A stretch of 41,987 bases of DNA from a virus: the IMG/VR virus record IMGVR_UViG_3300032246_001717, positions 1 through 41,987 of that record. One strand, 5' to 3'. Shown here piece by piece: positions 6,733 to 12,994 of the stretch (its first letter is position 1; the number at the start of each line of letters is the position of its first letter). The position numbers and the translations under genes were made by a program. The notes below the pieces were generated by a model. It was not told the DNA's origin and did not search any database. It was given only the letters and a program-made list of their open reading frames with translations.

Positions 6733-7566
6733 ATGATCAATCACTGCGCCGTAACCTGTCCAGTCGTCACTGAAGCAGTCAAAGCGGCAACACCAGAATC
6801 AAGGATTGCTATGGCCCTTGTTGCTATTGAAACAGAAAAAATTAGCCAGCGGGCAGCGGCTGAAAAGTTTGCGGTATCGGAGTCAATGCTGCGCCGCAAA
6901 GCCGGCAAAATCACACATGCGTCAAATGACGCATGTGTGATTAAAGAGCCTCAGCCAGTCATTACCAAAGACGGCAGGCTTCGCCACCCTCCAGCTTCTC
7001 CAGAGCTGATCAACAAAGCCTGGGAGCTTAAGGATGCTGGAAGTAATACGGCAGAGATTGCCAGGGTGCTGGAGCGTAGTTGGATGACTGTTAACAAGTG
7101 GCTTTCTAGGTCCAGGCCCGAGCCGACCGCGCCAATTGAGCCGCCGCCGCTCATTCTGGAGCCTCCAGTTACCGCCCCCAACCCAAAGCGGCCCCAAGTG
7201 CCTGCCAACTTAAAACAGGCAAATAGAAAAGAGCAAAAATGGGTCAAGGAGCGATGGCTTCCGATTGTTGAACATTTGGCAGCTGCTGAAAAGCTAATAC
7301 GCTTTGAACATCAGCGACTTCAGGTTGAATACGCTGGCCCCCAAGGCAGCCTGATGATGGTCAACCGATGGGAAGCAATCGCCAAACTATGGGAAGAATC
7401 TGGCACGCTTGGGGACTTTCCAGCGATCACTGGCAAACCTGAAACCGCAACAGTGGGAGGGCTCCTTTCCGAAATGGAAAGAATGGCCCGAGTCTCAGGG
7501 CAGTTGGTTGGCTCCATTGAAACCTGGACAGGTTGTAAACCTGATTTGACTCGATACACCCCCTAA
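6733..7566 (+). CDS. Protein with two helix-turn-helix segments
   Basis: A 277-residue regulator-like protein, family not named. The first HTH (EKISQRAAAEKFAVSESMLRRK) resembles Psq/transposase-type modules. A second (SNTAEIARVLERSWMTVNKWLS) lies about 70 residues later. A Pro-rich linker and a helical, charged C-terminal half follow (QKWVKERWLPIVEHLAAAEK...). The two-HTH start recalls phage terminase-small or transposase regulators, but the gene is far from the terminase. A perfect 34-bp inverted repeat lies within the coding DNA between the two HTH units. The start was chosen just after the terminator. Confidence 0.6.
   Translation: MINHCAVTCPVVTEAVKAATPESRIAMALVAIETEKISQRAAAEKFAVSESMLRRKAGKITHASNDACVIKEPQPVITKDGRLRHPPASPELINKAWELKDAGSNTAEIARVLERSWMTVNKWLSRSRPEPTAPIEPPPLILEPPVTAPNPKRPQVPANLKQANRKEQKWVKERWLPIVEHLAAAEKLIRFEHQRLQVEYAGPQGSLMMVNRWEAIAKLWEESGTLGDFPAITGKPETATVGGLLSEMERMARVSGQLVGSIETWTGCKPDLTRYTP
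6909..6942. repeat. Perfect inverted repeat, 16-bp arms, 2-bp spacer
   Basis: Arm AATCACACATGCGTCA, spacer AA, then its exact reverse complement. It lies inside the two-HTH gene. A chance 16-bp perfect dyad is very unlikely; it could be a binding site, a hairpin element or a recombination site. Confidence 0.9.
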
Positions 7567-7570
7567 CCCC

Positions 7571-7822
7571 ATGCCCCCCAAACCTTTCCTAGCCCTTCGC
7601 CCCACCGTCCCAGACGGCACGATCCTTGACCTGATGCACCTGCAGGATGTCTATCCAGCCATGCCCGTTAAGGTCAAAACCGCGTTTCTTCAGAAGGTCT
7701 GGAACTGCAATCAATCCACCGTCAGCCGTCGCATGACGAGCCTATGGAACCACAACCTGATCGAATACCGCACCGGTCGCGGTGAGTACCTAGTCCGTCG
7801 CCTGGGGCCTGTGGCCGCATGA
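7571..7822 (+). CDS. Small winged-helix DNA-binding protein
   Basis: An 83-residue protein with a winged-helix pattern: KTAFLQKVWNCNQSTVSRRMTSLWNHNLIEYRTGRGEYLVRR in outline. A recognition helix starts at QSTVSRRM, and a wing hairpin follows (LIEYRTGRGEYLV). Such folds occur in small phage regulators. It follows the two-HTH gene by four bases and overlaps the next small gene by ATGA, so it is in one transcript with them. Target unknown. Confidence 0.6.
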   Translation: MPPKPFLALRPTVPDGTILDLMHLQDVYPAMPVKVKTAFLQKVWNCNQSTVSRRMTSLWNHNLIEYRTGRGEYLVRRLGPVAA

Positions 7823-7974
7823 TCACGGTCTTGGCCATTTGGCTGATGATCAGCTTTCTAATCATCGCCCCCATCACTTTCCTATCCGTCACCCGTGAAC
7901 GACCTCACCGACAACCGCCAACGTCCGACCCGCGCCGACCTGGTGGCGATCCTGCATCAGGCTCTCGACCCTGA
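7819..7974 (+). CDS. Small single-pass membrane protein
   Basis: A 51-residue frame: MITVLAIWLMISFLIIAPIT is strongly hydrophobic and is followed by a basic, Pro/Arg-rich tail. The ATG overlaps the stop of the winged-helix gene (ATGA), which supports translation. The 3' half overlaps the next gene in another frame, so the tail may be constrained by that gene. Function unknown; an inner-membrane location is inferred. Confidence 0.45.
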   Translation: MITVLAIWLMISFLIIAPITFLSVTRERPHRQPPTSDPRRPGGDPASGSRP

Positions 7975-8341
7975 GGTGCCAATCATCACCGACAAACGCC
8001 CTGACGAGTCCGGCCTGTATCAGCTCCAGAATGTCTGGCTGCAGGGGTGGCGCCTAGCCATCTTGTGGTACGACCGAACGATTGACCACCTCAGCACCGC
8101 AGACGCCCCTCAGGGCCGCCATTGGTCCTACGGCTGCGACCGCTGGCCATCGTGGGCGGCTGGCCCTGATTCGGTGCCTCTGTGCCCGATCCGGCACCTG
8201 CTGAACGATGCCGAACGCCAGGCCCTGGAGGCTCGTCTACTGGCCAACCCCCCCAAGCCACCGGCCGATCCGAGTGACCCGGTGGCACCATCCGTTGACG
8301 AGATCATGGACCAACAATTTATGGAGCTGATGACAGCGTGA
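7895..8341 (+). CDS. Hypothetical protein
   Basis: A 148-residue protein with a GTG start. It has a Trp/Tyr-rich middle (QNVWLQGWRLAILWYDRTI, HWSYGCDRWPSWAAGPDSVPLCPIRHLL) and an acidic Pro-rich C-terminus. No known motif. The end overlaps the thyX start (GTGA), which ties it to that gene in one operon. Confidence 0.6.
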   Translation: MNDLTDNRQRPTRADLVAILHQALDPEVPIITDKRPDESGLYQLQNVWLQGWRLAILWYDRTIDHLSTADAPQGRHWSYGCDRWPSWAAGPDSVPLCPIRHLLNDAERQALEARLLANPPKPPADPSDPVAPSVDEIMDQQFMELMTA

Positions 8342-9084
8342 CCCATCCCGCATCCTCAATGGATCCCCGCTTCCGCGTCGATTGGATCGCCGCCACCCCC
8401 AACCCCCAGCAGTGCGTGTATGCCGGCATGCACCAGGACTACAGCGAGGGCTTCGTGGCCGACGACCGGGCCCATTGGCCTGCTGAACAACAGGCCGGTG
8501 AGATCTGCGTCAAGCGCCTGTTAGCCAGCGAGCGGGGCCACTACGGCCCCCTGGAGCACGCCCAGATCGTGCTGAATGTGGGCTGGTTTCCCCACTCGGT
8601 GATGCAACAGGCCCGCACCCATCGGGTGGGGGTGAGTTTTGATGTGCAATCGATGCGTTATACCGGCGACCGTATCTGTAAGGCCGCTAACGACGAACTT
8701 GATCTAGAAGAAGTCTTCTATCTCCGGCCCGTTGGCGATTACAGCGACCGCCAAGGCAAGAAGTATGCCTATACCGCCGACCAACGGGCCATTGATCTCC
8801 AGCTCTGCCGCGCCGCCGCCGAGCGCTACCGCGATCTGCTGGCCGCCGGTTTTGCCGAGGAACATGCTCGCGGCATCCTGCCCTTCGATTATCGCCAACA
8901 CTTTGTGGTGAGCTTTAGCCTACGGGCCTTTCTCCACTTTCTCGATCTACGCGCCAAAATGGATGCGCAGGACGAAATTCGGCAGTTGTGCAAATTGATG
9001 TTTCCGCATCTGGAGGCATGGGCGCCTGAGATTGCCGAATGGTACAAAGCTACTAGGTACGGAAAGGCAAGGTTGGCACCATGA
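8338..9084 (+). CDS. thyX: Flavin-dependent thymidylate synthase ThyX
   Basis: A 248-residue ThyX, which makes dTMP from dUMP with methylene-tetrahydrofolate, FAD and NADPH. The signature RHRxxSxNxxSxRY appears in a variant form at residues 93-108: R-T-H-R-V-G-V-S-F-D-V-Q-S-M-R-Y. Further support comes from SERGHYGPLEHAQIVLNV before it and ARGILPFDYRQHFVVSFSLRAFLHFLDLR after it. The GTG start overlaps the previous stop; an ATG seven codons later is an alternative. With the dCTP deaminase it favours thymidine synthesis during replication. Confidence 0.93.
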   Translation: MTHPASSMDPRFRVDWIAATPNPQQCVYAGMHQDYSEGFVADDRAHWPAEQQAGEICVKRLLASERGHYGPLEHAQIVLNVGWFPHSVMQQARTHRVGVSFDVQSMRYTGDRICKAANDELDLEEVFYLRPVGDYSDRQGKKYAYTADQRAIDLQLCRAAAERYRDLLAAGFAEEHARGILPFDYRQHFVVSFSLRAFLHFLDLRAKMDAQDEIRQLCKLMFPHLEAWAPEIAEWYKATRYGKARLAP

Positions 9085-9302
9085 GCACACCCAATCAACT
9101 CAGTCCGGCCGCGCAGGCAAACGACGCCGACCGCCTTGCGCTGGCGCTGTGCCCCCACCGCTGTCACGTCAGCCAGATCTGCACCGACTGCCGCCACGAT
9201 TCCGCCAACCACTGCCGCGAGCTGGCCCAGATCCTGCGCGAACGCCACGGTGGATCGTCTCAGGTTGCCGATTGGCTCGATGGGGTGGGAAACCATGGCT
9301 GA
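9081..9302 (+). CDS. Small Cys/His-rich protein
   Basis: A 73-residue protein. The middle holds a cluster CPHRCHVSQICTDCRHDS..HC, a probable zinc-binding knuckle, followed by a helix (RELAQILRERHG). It overlaps thyX by four bases and the next gene by eight, so it is co-transcribed. Family unknown. Confidence 0.55.
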   Translation: MSTPNQLSPAAQANDADRLALALCPHRCHVSQICTDCRHDSANHCRELAQILRERHGGSSQVADWLDGVGNHG

Positions 9303-9693
9303 TCGCGTCTCAAACGAAGAGCTTGACAGCCTGATCTGGCATTTTCTCCGCGATCAGGACGGGCAGGCGACTAACAACGACGACCTAATGGCCGCTGCGG
9401 GAGGAAAATGGCGCCGCGTTGATTCCAGAATTCAGGCCATGAGGAAGGCGGGGCGAATCCGTTTTTATCGCGGACCACGCGGGGCCAACCTTAACCGCCC
9501 CGCTCATGTCCGTAGCCACGGTTGGGAGGTGCTTGGCTGCCCCGGCGAGGGCTTCAACGAGGACGGCCGCTGGGATTGGCGCGAAGGCTGCGAAGACTGC
9601 CTGCGCCGCACCAACCCAGACCCTGATGCTGGGACGGTTGAGCCGCCCCTGATTGTTGTTTTTGAATGTGAATTGAGGATTGCGCCTAACTAA
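9295..9693 (+). CDS. Hypothetical protein, winged-helix-like N-terminus
   Basis: A 132-residue protein. The first 60 residues resemble a winged helix (LIWHFLRDQDGQATNNDDLMAAAGG, VDSRIQAMRKAGRIRFYRG). The second half is Trp/Cys-rich with GWEVLGCPGEGFNEDGRWDW and EGCEDCLRR. The ATG at 9295 was preferred to an earlier in-frame codon because the latter would bury the whole Cys/His-rich gene. The stop overlaps that of dcd on the other strand, with no terminator between them. Confidence 0.55.
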   Translation: MADRVSNEELDSLIWHFLRDQDGQATNNDDLMAAAGGKWRRVDSRIQAMRKAGRIRFYRGPRGANLNRPAHVRSHGWEVLGCPGEGFNEDGRWDWREGCEDCLRRTNPDPDAGTVEPPLIVVFECELRIAPN

Positions 9694-10286
9694 ACCCTCG
9701 CCAACACCACCCCCTCCGGCTGCCCCTGATATTTCCCCTGCCGATCGGCGTAGGTAGTTTCGCAGGGGTCACCCTCCAGGAACAGCAGCTGGCAGATGCC
9801 TTCTTCGGCATAGATGCGGCAATCGGCGCCGGATGAATTGCTGAATTCCAAAGTGAGATGACCCTCCCAGCTGGCTTCAGCCGGGGTCATGTTGGCGATA
9901 ATTCCCAGCCTGGCGTAGGTGCTCTTGCCCAGGCAGATCACGGTGATATTGGGCGGCACATGGAGCCGCTCCAGGGCCACCCCTAGGCCATAGGTGTGGG
10001 CCGGCAAAATGAAAAACGAGCCGCTCTCGTCGTGATGCAGGGTGGCGGGCTCCAGGTTGGCAGGATTGGCCCGCTTGGGGTCCATCACCGTGCCGGGGAC
10101 ATGGCGAAAGGTCAGGAATTCCTTGGGGGATAGGCGGATGTCGTAGCCGTAGGAACTGGTGCCGTAGCTCAGTACTGGCGAAGAGGTCAGCCCAGACCGT
10201 TGCCAACTCCGAACCAGGCTGGGGCAAAACGGCTCAATCATCCCCGCCGCGGCCTGCTCCCGAATCCAGCGGTCGTTTTTGAGCAT
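9690..10286 (-). CDS. dcd: dCTP deaminase
   Basis: A 198-residue Dcd enzyme, which converts dCTP to dUTP as a supply for dTMP. Family marks are SYGTSSYGYDIRLS, the nucleotide-binding GKSTYARLGI, and SWEGHLTLEFSN preceded by the catalytic-type Glu in TPAEA. It belongs to the trimeric dUTPase fold. No dUTPase was found in the window, so dUTP to dUMP may rely on the host or a bifunctional activity. The gene faces the thyX operon tail-to-tail. A dyad motif (copy D) stands 11 bases before the ATG. Confidence 0.93.
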   Translation of the reverse strand: MLKNDRWIREQAAAGMIEPFCPSLVRSWQRSGLTSSPVLSYGTSSYGYDIRLSPKEFLTFRHVPGTVMDPKRANPANLEPATLHHDESGSFFILPAHTYGLGVALERLHVPPNITVICLGKSTYARLGIIANMTPAEASWEGHLTLEFSNSSGADCRIYAEEGICQLLFLEGDPCETTYADRQGKYQGQPEGVVLARV

Positions 10287-10297
10287 GGCGGGACGGT

Positions 10298-10315
10298 TCA
10301 GGGTTGAGAGCCTGA
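10298..10315 (-). repeat. Dispersed start-associated dyad, copy D
   Basis: The minus strand reads TCAGGCTCTCAACCCTGA and ends 11 bases before the dcd ATG. It is nearly identical to copy H (one base different in 18). Confidence 0.75.
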
Positions 10316-10495
10316 TTGTAGGCCTGCCATCAGGTGGTGCCGCCTGGCGGTGAGGGCCTCGACCTCGCGAGAGGACCGGGCCAGCATGGCGGCCACCTCC
10401 ATGGCCATGACCTGGTGGGCATGCTGCCGGCGTCGGGCCTCGGCGGTCAGGTTGTCGATCTGCTGCAAGGTGAGGGCGATGGTGTTGGGGTCCAT
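10298..10495 (-). CDS. Small helical protein, coiled-coil-like
   Basis: A 65-residue protein, almost wholly helical: ALTLQQIDNLTAEARRRQHAH, then EVAAMLARSSREVEALTARR. Charged and Leu positions suggest a coiled coil. Its last codons coincide with dyad copy D. No known family. Confidence 0.5.
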   Translation of the reverse strand: MDPNTIALTLQQIDNLTAEARRRQHAHQVMAMEVAAMLARSSREVEALTARRHHLMAGLQSGSQP

Positions 10496-10540
10496 TTGAG
10501 TGATAGCGATGGGGGTGGGTGAGTTGCCGGGGTGGGCCCC

Positions 10541-10558
10541 CGGCGGGCCTGGGGGTCA
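10541..10558. repeat. 18-bp exact repeat, copy 1
   Basis: CGGCGGGCCTGGGGGTCA occurs here and at 11332-11349, both times at or near the 3' end of a minus-strand accessory gene. It may mark duplication of gene cassettes. Confidence 0.7.
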
Positions 10559-10747
10559 GTCAAGGTTGTACTTGGCCCAAGTCTTGACTTGCTGCAAGGT
10601 CACAAAACGTTCGACCTCGCCGGCGTAGCGAAGCTGAAAGCGATAGCCGCTGACAGCTAGGCCAGTGTTGCCCATGTCAACCATGAACACGCCAACGCCC
10701 ATCAGAGCAAGTTGAACGGCGGAAGCTGAGCGAGCGGTGATGATCAT
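10556..10747 (-). CDS. Small hypothetical protein
   Basis: A 63-residue protein from the ATG about 40 bases after promoter P1. An upstream in-frame codon would place the promoter inside the gene and was not used. It has an N-terminal hydrophobic stretch (ASAVQLALMGVGVFMVDMG) and a C-terminus with YRFQLRYAGEVERFVTLQQVKTW that looks like a beta-hairpin plus helix. Function unknown. Confidence 0.5.
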   Translation of the reverse strand: MIITARSASAVQLALMGVGVFMVDMGNTGLAVSGYRFQLRYAGEVERFVTLQQVKTWAKYNLD

Positions 10748-10790
10748 TGTCTGTTTTGCAGTGGAACTCGGGGTCGCCCCCGATGAACCA

Positions 10791-10820
10791 ACACTAACGC
10801 ATCCGTTACGGTCAAGCGAC
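10791..10820 (-). promoter_or_regulatory. Promoter P1 with TAACG dyad
   Basis: Minus strand: extended -10 TGCGTTAGTGT. Overlapping it is the dyad TAACG-CATC-CGTTA (plus 10795-10808). The same block is found at P2 and, with changes, at P3 and P4. The leader to the ATG is about 40 nt. Confidence 0.6.
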
Positions 10821-10836
10821 CCCATGGGCCACCAGT

Positions 10837-11070
10837 TCACAATTCGTCACGTTTGCGTTTGGCCTTGGCTTCAGCACGCGCCACCCGCGCCGCTCGATCC
10901 GCTCGACCGTCCGGGGTCAGGCTGGCCCAGCACCGGGAGCACAACGGCCCATGAGCGCCAGTGTGGAGCCGTCCGCAGGCCTGGCACGGTGGCCGCTCCG
11001 TTGGTGGTAGGCGGCCGGCCTGGCGCTCGCGGTAGCGGCGCTGGCGTTCGGCGCCGGTGGGGTCAGGCAT
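10837..11070 (-). CDS. Small zinc-ribbon protein
   Basis: A 77-residue basic protein. It has an Arg-rich start (GAERQRRYRERQAG), then PPCQACGRLHTGAHGPLCSRCWASL, a CxxC-x11-CxxC zinc ribbon. A helical Arg/Ala/Lys tail ends it. Such proteins often bind nucleic acid. It lies just upstream of promoter P1 and is followed by no terminator. Confidence 0.6.
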   Translation of the reverse strand: MPDPTGAERQRRYRERQAGRLPPTERPPCQACGRLHTGAHGPLCSRCWASLTPDGRADRAARVARAEAKAKRKRDEL

Positions 11071-11073
11071 AAG

Positions 11074-11292
11074 TCAGAACAACCCCGCGTCTTCCATGGC
11101 GGTGGCCATGGTCGTCAAGTTGGCGTGCGCCTGGCAGATGGCGCGGCGTGTCTCGATCGAAAGCGCCACCCATAAATTGGTGGCCTGCAGGGTGCGAATT
11201 TCTTCGGCAGCAGCGATGGTTGCGTTGAAGGCTATCTCTCGATCTACAGAAACAAAAATGGCCCAATGCGGTTTGGTTGTGCTGGCGGTCAT
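11074..11292 (-). CDS. Small hypothetical protein
   Basis: A 72-residue protein starting MTAS, like its neighbour upstream (MTAA). The sequence before both starts is similar (GCC ATG ACC). It is mainly helical with EIAFNATIAAAEEIRTLQATNLW and ETRRAICQAHANL. A competing frame (start 11350) covers the same DNA but looks like a shadow. Function unknown. Confidence 0.5.
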   Translation of the reverse strand: MTASTTKPHWAIFVSVDREIAFNATIAAAEEIRTLQATNLWVALSIETRRAICQAHANLTTMATAMEDAGLF

Positions 11293-11331
11293 GGCTGGCG
11301 GTGGCGATGGGACGGATTTCGGGATAGGCTT

Positions 11332-11349
11332 CGGCGGGCCTGGGGGTCA
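11332..11349. repeat. 18-bp exact repeat, copy 2
   Basis: Identical to 10541-10558. Here it lies between two minus-strand accessory genes. Confidence 0.7.
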
Positions 11350-11355
11350 AAAAAA

Positions 11356-11730
11356 TCAGGTCGTTGTAAACATGAAGGTATAGCTTAAGTTGAAAATAAA
11401 CTTGACAATCCTCTTCCTGTCTCCAGTGATTCTGGTTACTTGGAGCATAGGCTCATTTATTAGCGCTGTGCCCCAGCTATGGGCCCTGAAAAATTCATGC
11501 AGGGCCAACCGCAGCTCAGTTGCTGCAAATTCGTTTTTACAAAACGGTTTAGCAGCGCTAAAAATTTCATCAGCGACCCAAGAGGGATTGCCGCTTATTT
11601 CCGTTACCAAAAAATCATCTTTTACTCTTTCATTCCCACGGGCTAAAAAGAGATCCCATAGAGCGATCCTGTACGCCTCTAGTTCCTGAATAGGAGAAAG
11701 CCTGTGATCTCGGTTGCTGGCGGCGGTCAT
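11356..11730 (-). CDS. Hypothetical protein
   Basis: A 124-residue protein of unknown family. It has helical segments (IQELEAYRIALWDLFLARGNE; PSWVADEIFSAAKPFCKNEF; TELRLALHEFFRAHSWG) and a hydrophobic C-terminus (FIFNLSYTFMF). It is preceded at about 40 nt by promoter P2. Its DNA is more AT-rich than its neighbours, which may mark separate acquisition. Confidence 0.55.
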   Translation of the reverse strand: MTAASNRDHRLSPIQELEAYRIALWDLFLARGNERVKDDFLVTEISGNPSWVADEIFSAAKPFCKNEFAATELRLALHEFFRAHSWGTALINEPMLQVTRITGDRKRIVKFIFNLSYTFMFTTT

Positions 11731-11769
11731 GGCTGATGGTGGTGGCGGGGATCGCTCCCCTGTGACCTA

Positions 11770-11795
11770 ATACTAACGCATCCGTTACGGTCTGA
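11770..11795 (-). promoter_or_regulatory. Promoter P2 with TAACG dyad
   Basis: Minus-strand extended -10 TGCGTTAGTAT (-10 at plus 11770-11775), overlapping the perfect dyad TAACG-CATC-CGTTA (11774-11787). Fourteen contiguous bases are identical to P1. Confidence 0.65.
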
Positions 11796-11846
11796 CGGGG
11801 ATCGATGCGACCAGTTCACAAATTGTCGCAATCGTGGGCGGGCATG

Positions 11847-11869
11847 AAAAAGCCCCTCGGGTGAGGGGC
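11847..11869 (-). terminator. Rho-independent terminator (minus strand)
   Basis: Minus-strand stem GCCCCTC / GAGGGGC with a 4-nt loop, followed by TTTTTC. It lies just past the stop of the 11876-12115 gene and separates it from P2. Confidence 0.8.
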
Positions 11870-11875
11870 GGGGGG

Positions 11876-12115
11876 TCAGGCGGTGATCAGCCGCTTGGCC
11901 CGGCAAACCGGCGCCATGGAGTATTTGCCAAACGGATAGACCTGCTCACCGCCTTCGTGGTCAAGGCTGATGCGCAGTCGTTTCAGCCCTTGGGGTCCGG
12001 CGACCGTAACAGTTTTGGCGGTGCGGGCTAGGACTTTCATCCGAAACACAGCATCAGCGTCACCGATGAAACGGCCGCCGTAGGTGTTGCCGGCTTGAAA
12101 GGTTGCGTTGGTCAT
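11876..12115 (-). CDS. Conserved small phage protein (RTAK...YSMAP type)
   Basis: A 79-residue protein with NTYGGRFIGDADAVFRMKVLARTAKTVTV and, near the end, EQVYPFGKYSMAPVCRA. I recall this TYxxR...RTAKxVT...GxYSMAPxxRA pattern in small hypothetical proteins of actinobacterial and cyanobacterial mobile elements, with no known role. It is probably a small beta-barrel. It has its own promoter (P3) and terminator, so it is a single-gene unit. The ATG at 12115 was chosen because P3 lies about 45 bases before it. Confidence 0.6.
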   Translation of the reverse strand: MTNATFQAGNTYGGRFIGDADAVFRMKVLARTAKTVTVAGPQGLKRLRISLDHEGGEQVYPFGKYSMAPVCRAKRLITA

Positions 12116-12158
12116 GGCTGGTTCGTGGGTGGTGGAAGGTCGCCCCTCCGATGCACAT

Positions 12159-12186
12159 ATCCTAGCGCACGCGTTACGGCATGGCA
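12159..12186 (-). promoter_or_regulatory. Promoter P3, TTGCCA-17-TAGGAT
   Basis: Minus strand: TTGCCA, 17-bp spacer, TAGGAT. The block between them carries a variant of the P1/P2 dyad (TAGCG-CACG-CGTTA, plus 12163-12176). Confidence 0.65.
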
Positions 12187-12198
12187 ACCCCTTGAGGC

Positions 12199-12216
12199 TC
12201 AGAGTCGATAGCCTGA
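12199..12216. repeat. Dispersed start-associated dyad, copy E
   Basis: The plus strand reads TCAGAGTCGATAGCCTGA. It lies in a non-coding gap, 25 bases before the plus-strand terminator stem. It is not next to a start codon, unlike most copies. Confidence 0.8.
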
Positions 12217-12243
12217 TCAGGATTCAGGGGTGGATCAATCAGC

Positions 12244-12280
12244 CTCCCCCTCGGCGCTGCGGCTGAGGGGGGCTTTTTTT
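12244..12280 (+). terminator. Rho-independent terminator (plus strand)
   Basis: CCCCCTC / GAGGGGG stem with a 12-nt loop, followed by seven T (12274-12280). It points against the surrounding minus-strand genes, so it stops an antisense transcript or ends a small plus-strand RNA. Confidence 0.75.
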
Positions 12281-12283
12281 GGG

Positions 12284-12475
12284 TCAGGATCGCCGATTCC
12301 AGACCTCAATGGCGGCCGTCTGTGGGTCTGGTGGGTTGTCGTAGTCAAGCCGTCCGGTCGGCCCCTGGGCGCCGCATTTGTCGCAGCTGATGTAACCCTG
12401 CTGCAGGCTATGAAACTCAAACCGCAGACCTATGGACCCACAGAACGGGCATGGGACCAGGGTGGGGGGCTCCAT
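12284..12475 (-). CDS. Lar-type restriction-alleviation-like zinc protein
   Basis: A 63-residue protein matching the Lar_restr_allev pattern: PCPFCGSIGLRF near the N-terminus, then YISCDKCGAQGPTGR, then AAIEVWNRRS at the end. The four cysteines (CxxC...CxxC) form a zinc knuckle. E. coli Rac-prophage Lar lessens restriction of unmodified DNA, but most family members are untested. The ATG at 12475 follows the upstream gene; a TTG four codons earlier would give a coupled overlap. Confidence 0.75.
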   Translation of the reverse strand: MEPPTLVPCPFCGSIGLRFEFHSLQQGYISCDKCGAQGPTGRLDYDNPPDPQTAAIEVWNRRS

Positions 12476-12483
12476 GGTGGTGG

Positions 12484-12831
12484 TCAAGCTGTTGCCGGCA
12501 TCTTCGGCTGCCTCGTCGCCCTGCGTCCTCGTTTACGTGCCGGTGATGCCGCTGGGGTGGGTGCAATCGGTTCAGGTGCAGCGGCCAGCAGCAGGACCGG
12601 CGCTGCGGGCATCAGCAGCAGGGGCGCCGTTGGCCTGGATCGAGGGGGGCTGCCAGCGGATCGAGGGGAGCTGATCACCGCCATGACGCCAGCCCACGGC
12701 TGCAGCCAGGTGAACTGGGCCCACTGGGCTAGGACAATCACCGCGGCGATCAGGTGGACCAGGGCGCGGACGGTGGCTTCGATGATGGGGCTCCAGTCGG
12801 ATTGGATAGCCCGCTTGATGGTGGCGTTCAT
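12484..12831 (-). CDS. Membrane protein with Pro/Ala-rich tail
   Basis: A 115-residue protein. An amphipathic N-terminus is followed by a hydrophobic segment (ALVHLIAAVIVLAQWAQFTWL), then a second apolar stretch (APLLLMPAAPVLLLAAAPEP) and a basic tail (RKRGRRATRQPK). It is likely inserted in the inner membrane. It is first in a two-gene unit driven by P4 and is followed by the Lar-like gene. Family unknown. Confidence 0.55.
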   Translation of the reverse strand: MNATIKRAIQSDWSPIIEATVRALVHLIAAVIVLAQWAQFTWLQPWAGVMAVISSPRSAGSPPRSRPTAPLLLMPAAPVLLLAAAPEPIAPTPAASPARKRGRRATRQPKMPATA

Positions 12832-12917
12832 TTTTGGTTTTGGTGCTGGCCAACCGGGGCCGCTCAGGGCCTCGCCGGTTGGTTGGAAATGGTGTGCCGG
12901 CTCGCTCCGACCCCGAA

Positions 12918-12960
12918 ATACTAGCGCATAGATGCACTACTCCTTCGAGTAGTCGCCCTA
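12918..12960. promoter_or_regulatory. Divergent control region with promoter P4 and a 7-bp dyad
   Basis: Minus-strand extended -10 TGCGCTAGTAT-like (ATGCGC-TAGTAT, plus 12918-12923) matches P2. Upstream of it, at the -35 position, is the perfect dyad ACTACTC-CTTC-GAGTAGT (12936-12953). A third small dyad, CCCTA-N5-TAGGG, is at 12957-12971. The region lies between the membrane gene and the recombinase, where attP of a serine integrase often lies. Confidence 0.55.
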
Positions 12961-12994
12961 AACGCTAGGGTCAATCGCAGTTTGAAACGTAGTT

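Noticed and set aside
11063-11350. Alternative minus-strand frame (95 codons) over the 72-residue gene
   Set aside because: His/Arg/Pro-rich shadow with a TTG start. The 72-residue frame shares its start context with neighbours.
12230-12931. Long plus-strand ORF (233 codons) over the Lar-like and membrane genes
   Set aside because: Low-complexity Gly/Ala/Arg frame that is the complement of two minus-strand genes with recognisable features and a promoter. It also runs through the terminator hairpin.
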